Assembly: GCA_902373545.1 (NCBI GenBank)
Contig: CABKMZ010000110.1
Span: 1 to 6,072, forward strand
Length of the DNA: 6,072 nucleotides
Direction: 5' to 3'
Source: an uncultured Actinomyces sp.
Lineage (GTDB): Bacteria; Actinomycetota; Actinomycetes; Actinomycetales; Actinomycetaceae
In this document: positions 1-4,375 of the stretch, one piece after another
How the letters are laid out: the number at the start of each line of letters is the position of its first letter
How positions within the stretch are numbered: position 1 is the stretch's first letter
Notes under the pieces: generated by a model
The model's database searches: none
What the model was told of the DNA's origin: nothing
What the model saw: only the letters and a program-made list of their open reading frames with translations
Translations under genes and position numbers: made by a program

Positions 1-7
1 GGATCCC

Positions 8-427
8 ATGTCAGCAGAGATTGCAACAGGTATTACTGACGACCCCCTCGACTCGGGCTCACTGATTGACAGTGCGCGCCGCGACACGTGTGGTGCGGTC
101 GCGTCTTTCATCGGTGCCGTGCGTAACCACGACGGGGGAGAAGGGGTGGACGCGATCGAGTATTCGGCGCATCCGTCCGCCTCGCAGATTTTGCGCGAGA
201 TCGTCGGCGAGTTCGCGGATCGGCCCGGTGTGCATTGCATCGTTGCGTGGCACCGTGTCGGACACCTCGGGATCGGCGAGGATGCGATGGTGGTGGCGGT
301 GGCCGCCGAGCATCGCGCCCAGGCGTTCCGCGCGGTGGAGGGCATCGTCGAGGAAGTCAAGGCGAAGCTGCCGGTGTGGAAGAAGCAGGAGCTGACCGAC
401 GGTTCCCACAACTGGTCGGGCCTGTAA
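8..427 (+). CDS. moaE: MoaE, molybdopterin synthase catalytic (large) subunit
   Basis: MoaE converts precursor Z (cyclic pyranopterin monophosphate) to molybdopterin in the cytoplasm, using sulfur delivered by the thiocarboxylated C-terminus of MoaD. The 139-residue product matches the family length. Visible family motifs are GAVRNHDGG (36-44, with the conserved Arg39), HRVGHLGIGE (82-91), the EHR at 101-103, and K118 followed by PVWKK (122-126). K118 and K125 sit where the two catalytic lysines of E. coli MoaE (K119 and K126) are expected. The C-terminus ends with the usual tryptophan-containing tail (HNWSGL). The ATG at 8 is chosen because it gives the standard length; only seven bases lie upstream, so its ribosome binding site cannot be judged. 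The stop codon is 3 nt before the next gene, indicating an operon. The partner MoaD is not in the window. The family call is secure. Confidence 0.95.
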   Translation: MSAEIATGITDDPLDSGSLIDSARRDTCGAVASFIGAVRNHDGGEGVDAIEYSAHPSASQILREIVGEFADRPGVHCIVAWHRVGHLGIGEDAMVVAVAAEHRAQAFRAVEGIVEEVKAKLPVWKKQELTDGSHNWSGL

Positions 428-430
428 ACG

Positions 431-1255
431 ATGACGATTGGCGACCCGTACACGCGCGACGCGGCGGTCTTTGGCCGCTCGGTCGCGGTGCCGCTGCGTT
501 GTGCGCCCGTCGCGTACGAGGCCGGGGATCCTGCGTTGGAGCGTTTCCGACGCAATTGGCTGGTGTCCGGCATTGGCGAGGCGGGTCAGGCGCGTCTGGC
601 GGCCTCGCGTGTTCTCGTGGTGGGCGCGGGCGGCCTGGGCTCGCCCGTGCTGCTCTACCTGACGGCGGCGGGCGTGGGGACGATCGGCGTCTGCGACTCC
701 GACGTCGTCGACACCTCGAACCTGCAGCGCCAGCTGCTGCACGGCGAGGCCGACGTGGGGATCCCGAAGCCGGATTCGGCGGTGCGTCACCTGTCTGGTC
801 TCAATTCCATGGTGCATTTCGAGCGCTTCGGGCATGTGACGCGCGAGTGGCTGGATGAGCATGGCCGCGAGTGGGACCTGATCGTCGAGTGCACCGATAG
901 CTTCGACGCGAAGTACCTGGTGGCTGACTACTGCGCGGATTCGGGCGTGCCCCTCGTGTGGGGCACGGTCGTACGCATGGCCTACCAGGTCAGCGTCTTC
1001 TGGTCCGCCGCGCCCGCTCCCGTCCCGGCCTTGACGTTGCGGAGCTTGCACCCGGTCCAGCCTCCCCCGGGGGCGACGCCGGCCTCGCCCGAGGTGGGCG
1101 TGCTGGGCCCGGTCGTCGGCCAGGCGGGCACGGCCATGGCGACCGAGGCCATCAAGGTGCTGGTCGGTTTCGGCGAGCCGCTTATCGGCCGCGTCCTCAT
1201 GGTGGATGCGGCGACGCAGCGTACGGACGTGCTGACCTTCGCGCCGTGGGAGTGA
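431..1255 (+). CDS. moeB: MoeB/ThiF/HesA-family adenylyltransferase, probably MoaD-activating
   Basis: Members of this E1-like family adenylate the C-terminal glycine of a ubiquitin-fold sulfur carrier (MoaD for MoeB, ThiS for ThiF). The 274-residue product has the family entry RFRRNWLVSGIGEAGQ (38-53), the nucleotide-binding GAGGLGS (65-71), the acidic pair D89/D91, SNLQRQLLH with R100 (96-104), K113 in GIPK, and the CTDSF segment with D156. The C-terminal GVLGPVVGQAGTAMATEAIK (223-242) is also typical. Oddly, the paired CxxC motifs that usually bind structural zinc are absent: the region between about 190 and 222 and the C-terminal tail have no cysteine. There is no C-terminal rhodanese domain. 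Position between moaE and a mobA-like gene argues for MoaD as the partner, but ThiS or another carrier cannot be excluded. ATG 431 follows the moaE stop by 3 nt without a strong Shine-Dalgarno, suggesting translational coupling. Confidence 0.88.
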   Translation: MTIGDPYTRDAAVFGRSVAVPLRCAPVAYEAGDPALERFRRNWLVSGIGEAGQARLAASRVLVVGAGGLGSPVLLYLTAAGVGTIGVCDSDVVDTSNLQRQLLHGEADVGIPKPDSAVRHLSGLNSMVHFERFGHVTREWLDEHGREWDLIVECTDSFDAKYLVADYCADSGVPLVWGTVVRMAYQVSVFWSAAPAPVPALTLRSLHPVQPPPGATPASPEVGVLGPVVGQAGTAMATEAIKVLVGFGEPLIGRVLMVDAATQRTDVLTFAPWE

Positions 1256-1260
1256 GTGGC

Positions 1261-1902
1261 GTGGGGGCGGCCTTGTCGTACGGCACGGGCGTGCCCCGCG
1301 CGCAGCTGGCGGCGATGGTCGTCGGCGGTGGGGGCGGTGAGCGCCTGGGTGGCGTTTCCAAGCCTGACCTGGTGCTGGGCGGTGTGCGCCTGATCGACCG
1401 CGTGTGCGCGGCCCTGGGCGAGGTGGCTGGGGCGGGCGTGGTGGCCGTCGTTCCGCCGACCGTGCGCGTGCCTGTCGGCGTGGGGCAGACTCTTGAGGAC
1501 CCGCCTGGCGGAGGTCCCCTCGCCGGGATCGACGCGGGACTGGCTGCCCTGTCCGTGGGGGCCGACACGTGGGTGGTCGTCGTGTCCGTGGACTGCCCGG
1601 GCATCGCCGAGGTCCTGCGCGGGCTCCTCCGCGATCCTGCGGGTCCGGGGTGCGACGGGCGTATCATGCGCGGCGGGGATCCCGAGCCTTTCGATCAGTA
1701 CCTCATGGGCGTCTACCGCGCGGGCGCGCTGCGCCGGGTTATCGACGAGGCCGTGGCGCGGCACGGGAGCGTGCGCGGCATGGGGGTGCGCCGTGTTCTG
1801 CGCGCCCTGACGCTGGAGCGGGTGGATGTGAGCGCGGACGTGTGTCGCGACGTCGATACCCCCGAGGATCTGGCCTGGTGGGGGTCATACTTCGACCGAT
1901 GA
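1261..1902 (+). CDS. mobA: MobA-like molybdenum cofactor nucleotidyltransferase
   Basis: MobA-type enzymes transfer GMP (or CMP in MocA relatives) to molybdopterin in the cytoplasm. The 213-residue product, counted from GTG 1261, has a glycine-rich loop GGGGGERLGGVSK (22-34) in place of the usual AGGxSxRMGxDK, then GGGPLAGIDAGL (83-94), DCPG (111-114) at the metal-binding position where MobA commonly has DMP, and a C-terminal DVDTPEDL (197-204) resembling the family's NTPEDL. Start choice: GGGAG at 1248-1252 lies 8 nt before GTG 1261. An in-frame GTG at 1252 would overlap the moeB stop by 4 nt, and GTG 1291 would give a shorter N-terminus; both remain possible. The gene is strongly G-rich on the coding strand (many GTG and GGG codons). 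A related sugar- or CTP-transferring NTP transferase is the main alternative, but the Moco neighbours favour MobA. Confidence 0.8.
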   Translation: MGAALSYGTGVPRAQLAAMVVGGGGGERLGGVSKPDLVLGGVRLIDRVCAALGEVAGAGVVAVVPPTVRVPVGVGQTLEDPPGGGPLAGIDAGLAALSVGADTWVVVVSVDCPGIAEVLRGLLRDPAGPGCDGRIMRGGDPEPFDQYLMGVYRAGALRRVIDEAVARHGSVRGMGVRRVLRALTLERVDVSADVCRDVDTPEDLAWWGSYFDR

Positions 1903-1903
1903 T

Positions 1904-1933
1904 TTGTCAGTAATTCCTGAGTGGGTATAGGTT
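1904..1933 (+). promoter_or_regulatory. Candidate promoter of the first Pce-like gene
   Basis: TTGTCA (1904-1909) resembles a -35 box (5 of 6 to TTGACA). TAGGTT (1928-1933), 18 nt downstream, fits the TANNNT pattern common for actinobacterial -10 boxes; TATAGG at 1926 is an overlapping alternative. Both elements are conserved at the same distance from the start codon upstream of the paralogue at 4376, which is the main support. The -35 lies just after the mobA stop codon, so this gene can be transcribed independently of the Moco operon. Transcription would begin near 1940, leaving a leader of about 40 nt. Confidence 0.5.
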
Positions 1934-1967
1934 TAGAGAGTAAGTGTCAAGGCCTTTCATCCCACCC

Positions 1968-1972
1968 AGGTG
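1968..1972 (+). promoter_or_regulatory. Ribosome binding site that fixes the ATG 1978 start
   Basis: AGGTG ends 5 nt before ATG 1978. The same AGGTG with the same 5-nt spacer precedes the GTG start of the paralogue at 4376. This selects ATG 1978 over the in-frame GTG at 1921, which would add 19 residues before the signal peptide and would lie within the candidate promoter. Confidence 0.75.
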
Positions 1973-1977
1973 CGCTC

Positions 1978-4011
1978 ATGAATCTTCGTTACGGACATTG
2001 GTGTCAGCGACTCGGACTGACCATAGTGTCAGGAATCGTTGCCACTTTTCTTGCTCCAGCCGCCCTCGCGGCCCCTATTGACGAGCAGGAGGCGCAGAGC
2101 GATTCCAGCATTGCCGATTCGCAGGTGTCAAGATCCGAGGAGGAAGCCCAGAGTGGCTCTGCTGCCGTGGACCAGGCGAGTGCCCGCGACGCTGATTCTG
2201 TTGACGCGGCCACGGCCTCGTCCGAGGAGAGGGCGGAGGAAGGGGGCAGCGCCCACGTCCTGACCTTCCCCGGCGCGAGCGGACCGACGCGCATCCACTT
2301 CCTCTCGACGCAGGGGGCAGCGGATGCGATCCTCCTCGAATCGCGCGGTGTCTTCGCCATGATCGACGGCGGCGAAGGTCTCGGCGCGCCAGACGGCTCC
2401 GACCCACGCTACCCGTGGCGGGATGGAATCGAAGACCCGAGCAAGGGTGACACCGAGTGGGTCCTCGGGTATATGAGGCGCCACGGCGTCACCTCCTCGA
2501 ACCTGGCGTTCTACCTGGGCACGCACGCGCACTCCGACCATATCGACAACGCCGACGACATTATCTACGAGTTTCACCCACAGGTAATCCTGACTCCCGA
2601 ATACTCCGACGAGTGGATCACGGACAAGTCACGCCTATGGGACAACCAGTGGTGCTATGACAACATGATGACCGCCGCGCGATGGGCGGCATCCGCGTAC
2701 GGCGCGACCGTCATGCAGCACGTCAACGACGACGATACGCACATCCAGCTCGGCGACATGGACGTCCAGCTGATCCCCGTGGACCCGGACGAAAACTACA
2801 AGAAAGTCGGCGTGCGCGACGCGAACCTGATCGCCTACACGGCGAAAGTGAGCGCGTTTGGAAGCTCTGCGTACCTGGCGGCGGACCTTGAGGCGCGGGG
2901 CGGTTACGAGGATCGCATCGCCCCCATTGTCGGGCACGTCGACCTGCTGAAAGCCGGGCACCATGGAATGGCGAGCTCGAACTTCCCTGCGTTCATGGAG
3001 GCGCTCAGTCCCTCGATGATCGTCCAGACGGGCCCGAAGTGGTTTGCTCCCGACAGCCTCACGGACAGCGTTATTCATGGGGATGCGTCGTGGGCGCCAA
3101 CCCTGGATCTATGGTCGGCGGGTTCCATCCCCGCTGTCGTCGCTACCTTCACCACCTCCTCGGGCATTTCCTATAACGATCTCTCGGCCGCGTCCTGGGG
3201 GCACGAATATGGCGGGGTTGCTCCGCGGGCCTGGTGGTTCAAGGGAGCGCGCCCATCGGCGACGACCGGATGGTGGCAAGGGCGCTCAGGCTACTGGTAC
3301 TACTTCGCGGGCAAGCCCTCCGCCGAGGCCTCGGCGTGGGTATATGACCGCGGATCCTGGTACTGGATGGGGGCCAGTGGTGCGATGGCGACCTCCGAGT
3401 GGGTGAACGACGGGACGGGCTGGTACTACGTCGACGCATCCGGGCGTCTCGCCGGAAACGGTTGGATGTGGGAGTCCGGCTCCTGGTACTACCTGACCGG
3501 CGGGCGTATGACTGAGGGGTGGTTGCTTGATCGCGGCACCTGGTACTACATGGATTCCCGCACGGGCGCGATGCGCACGGGCTGGGTCCAGGTCGATGAT
3601 CGCTGGTACTACTTCGAGCCTTCCGGTGCCATGGTCACCGGGTGGTTGCGTAGCGATGGGGCCTGGTACTACCTATCCGGCAGTGGCGCGATGGTGGCGG
3701 GCTGGCTGCTTGATCATGGCACCTGGTACCACCTCTCCGAGGGTGGTGCGATGAATACCGGATGGTATCGGGATGCTTCCTCCTGGTATTTCTTGTCTGA
3801 CTCGGGTGCCATGCGGACCGGCTGGTTGAACTCAGGAGGCAGCTGGTACTACATGAGCGGAAACGGTGCGATGAGCACCGGCTGGGTCAATGATCGTGGC
3901 GCCTGGTACTACATGGATTCCACCGGCGTCATGGTGACCGGCACGGTGTCAATCGACGGGCGTTCCTCGTTGTTCTCGTCCTCGGGCCGATGGGTTGGTT
4001 ACGCCTCCTGA
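1978..4011 (+). CDS. Secreted Pce/CbpE-like phosphorylcholine esterase with choline-binding-type repeats (copy 1)
   Basis: The 677-residue product has a signal peptide (1-31, hydrophobic core about 12-27, likely cut after ALA 29-31), an Ala/Ser/Glu/Asp-rich linker (about 33-90), a metallo-beta-lactamase domain (about 93-400) and a repeat array (431 to the end). The catalytic domain follows pneumococcal Pce (CbpE), as recalled without a search: TRIHF (104-108), DGSDPRYPWR (139-148), THAHSDHID (182-190), RLWDN (219-223), H255 before GDMDVQL (259-265), AADLE with D303, SPSMIVQT (344-351). Predicted metal ligands are H183, H185, D187, H188, H255, D303 and H328 or H329, consistent with a two-zinc hydrolase. 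Pce removes phosphorylcholine from teichoic acids; the substrate here is inferred. There is no LPXTG motif or C-terminal membrane segment, so the repeats should hold it non-covalently on the wall. A less specific alternative is a ComEC-like metallo-beta-lactamase hydrolase of unknown substrate. Confidence 0.88.
   Translation: MNLRYGHWCQRLGLTIVSGIVATFLAPAALAAPIDEQEAQSDSSIADSQVSRSEEEAQSGSAAVDQASARDADSVDAATASSEERAEEGGSAHVLTFPGASGPTRIHFLSTQGAADAILLESRGVFAMIDGGEGLGAPDGSDPRYPWRDGIEDPSKGDTEWVLGYMRRHGVTSSNLAFYLGTHAHSDHIDNADDIIYEFHPQVILTPEYSDEWITDKSRLWDNQWCYDNMMTAARWAASAYGATVMQHVNDDDTHIQLGDMDVQLIPVDPDENYKKVGVRDANLIAYTAKVSAFGSSAYLAADLEARGGYEDRIAPIVGHVDLLKAGHHGMASSNFPAFMEALSPSMIVQTGPKWFAPDSLTDSVIHGDASWAPTLDLWSAGSIPAVVATFTTSSGISYNDLSAASWGHEYGGVAPRAWWFKGARPSATTGWWQGRSGYWYYFAGKPSAEASAWVYDRGSWYWMGASGAMATSEWVNDGTGWYYVDASGRLAGNGWMWESGSWYYLTGGRMTEGWLLDRGTWYYMDSRTGAMRTGWVQVDDRWYYFEPSGAMVTGWLRSDGAWYYLSGSGAMVAGWLLDHGTWYHLSEGGAMNTGWYRDASSWYFLSDSGAMRTGWLNSGGSWYYMSGNGAMSTGWVNDRGAWYYMDSTGVMVTGTVSIDGRSSLFSSSGRWVGYAS
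3268..3996 (+). repeat. Choline-binding-type (CW_binding) repeat array of copy 1
   Basis: Protein residues 431-673 hold about eleven recognisable units of 19-22 residues with the pattern GWxxxxGxWYYxxxxGAMxT, followed by a degenerate last unit (GTVSIDGR then LFSSSGRW). This matches the repeat family in pneumococcal choline-binding proteins and clostridial/streptococcal wall or glucan-binding proteins. Aromatic residues (GW and WYY) would form ligand sites between successive units. The first unit is divergent (GWWQGRSGYWYYFAGKPSAEAS). At DNA level units are about 57-66 nt and share TGGTACTAC, so slippage or recombination could change the copy number. Confidence 0.9.
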
Positions 4012-4114
4012 ACGTGGTGGTGCCTGCGGGGCGCGTCGTCTGGTGGTGCTGTCATCGGATGCCGTGTTGCCCCCTGACGTGGGACGACTGACGTGAGTCG
4101 GGCGTGTGGGTGGC

Positions 4115-4130
4115 AGGCTCAGTGGAGCCT
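4115..4130. terminator. Weak candidate transcription terminator hairpin
   Basis: AGGCTC and GAGCCT form a perfect 6-bp stem around an AGTG loop. The following bases (TCGTCGCGTCTCC) lack a clear T-run, so this would be at best a weak intrinsic terminator. It lies about 100 nt after the copy 1 stop codon. Confidence 0.25.
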
Positions 4131-4230
4131 TCGTCGCGTCTCCCCGTGCCGTCGGGATGGCTGACCGGCCTGTTAGAGAGCGGCGCCATTGCGCGCTTGT
4201 GGCGGTGTCATCTGGGCTTTCGCGGGCTAT

Positions 4231-4314
4231 TTGACAAAATGGAGTCATTCTCGTAAAACGCTGCATACTAGGCTGTTTGATAACTTGACACACTTTATGA
4301 TTTGTCGGTAACGT
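4231..4314 (+). promoter_or_regulatory. Additional promoter-like elements upstream of copy 2
   Basis: Two exact TTGACA hexamers occur at 4231-4236 and 4285-4290 in an AT-richer stretch. The first has TAAAAC 17 nt downstream (4254-4259). The second has TAACGT 18 nt downstream (4309-4314), which fits TANNNT. Neither is present upstream of copy 1, so if active they would give copy 2 extra or different control. The second overlaps the conserved candidate promoter at 4302-4331, so the two could be alternative readings of one site. Confidence 0.35.
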
Positions 4315-4331
4315 GTGTGCGGGTGTAGATT
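4302..4331 (+). promoter_or_regulatory. Candidate promoter of the second Pce-like gene, conserved with copy 1
   Basis: TTGTCG (4302-4307) and TAGATT (4326-4331), 18 nt apart, align without gaps with the candidate -35 and -10 of copy 1. In both genes the block beginning ATGATTTGTC starts exactly 79 nt before the start codon. Transcription would begin near 4338. Confidence 0.45.
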
Positions 4332-4365
4332 GACGTGGTCAGCTTTTAGTCGAAACATGTCTTCA

Positions 4366-4370
4366 AGGTG
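4366..4370 (+). promoter_or_regulatory. Ribosome binding site that fixes the GTG 4376 start
   Basis: AGGTG followed by a 5-nt spacer and GTG 4376 matches the layout at copy 1 (AGGTG, 5 nt, ATG 1978). An in-frame GTG at 4370 overlaps this motif and is therefore unlikely to be the start. Confidence 0.7.
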
Positions 4371-4375
4371 TGCAC

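Larger units (their letters stand above)
4012..4375. other. Spacer between the two Pce-like genes, no gene seen
   Basis: This 364-nt stretch has no convincing coding region on either strand. The part up to about 4220 is GC-rich with short hairpins (4085-4100 and 4115-4130). From about 4228 onward it becomes noticeably AT-richer, with exact TTGACA hexamers at 4231 and 4285, and from 4297 it is homologous to the region upstream of copy 1. TGACGTG occurs three times (4075, 4089, 4331). The most likely content is the 3' end of copy 1 transcription and the regulatory region of copy 2. Confidence 0.7.

Noticed and set aside
59..1051. 330-codon open frame on the minus strand opposite moaE and moeB
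   Set aside because: Composition is Arg/His-rich with no recognisable domain, and it lies opposite two well-supported genes; it is an expected shadow of GC-rich codons.
1921..1977. Upstream in-frame GTG 1921 as the start of copy 1
   Set aside because: It would put 19 residues before a good signal peptide and overlaps the candidate promoter; AGGTG with a 5-nt spacer supports ATG 1978, as in copy 2.
2001..2004. Cys9 near the N-terminus of copy 1 as a lipoprotein cysteine
   Set aside because: It lies in the n-region before the hydrophobic core and is not in a lipobox; copy 2 has no equivalent cysteine.
3268..3996. Repeat array as a CRISPR or mobile element signal
   Set aside because: The periodicity is of protein repeats within an open frame, with no constant direct repeat and unique spacer pattern.
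4085..4100. CGACT...AGTCG hairpin as a terminator
   Set aside because: Only 5 bp of stem and no T-run after it; not distinguishable from chance in GC-rich DNA.
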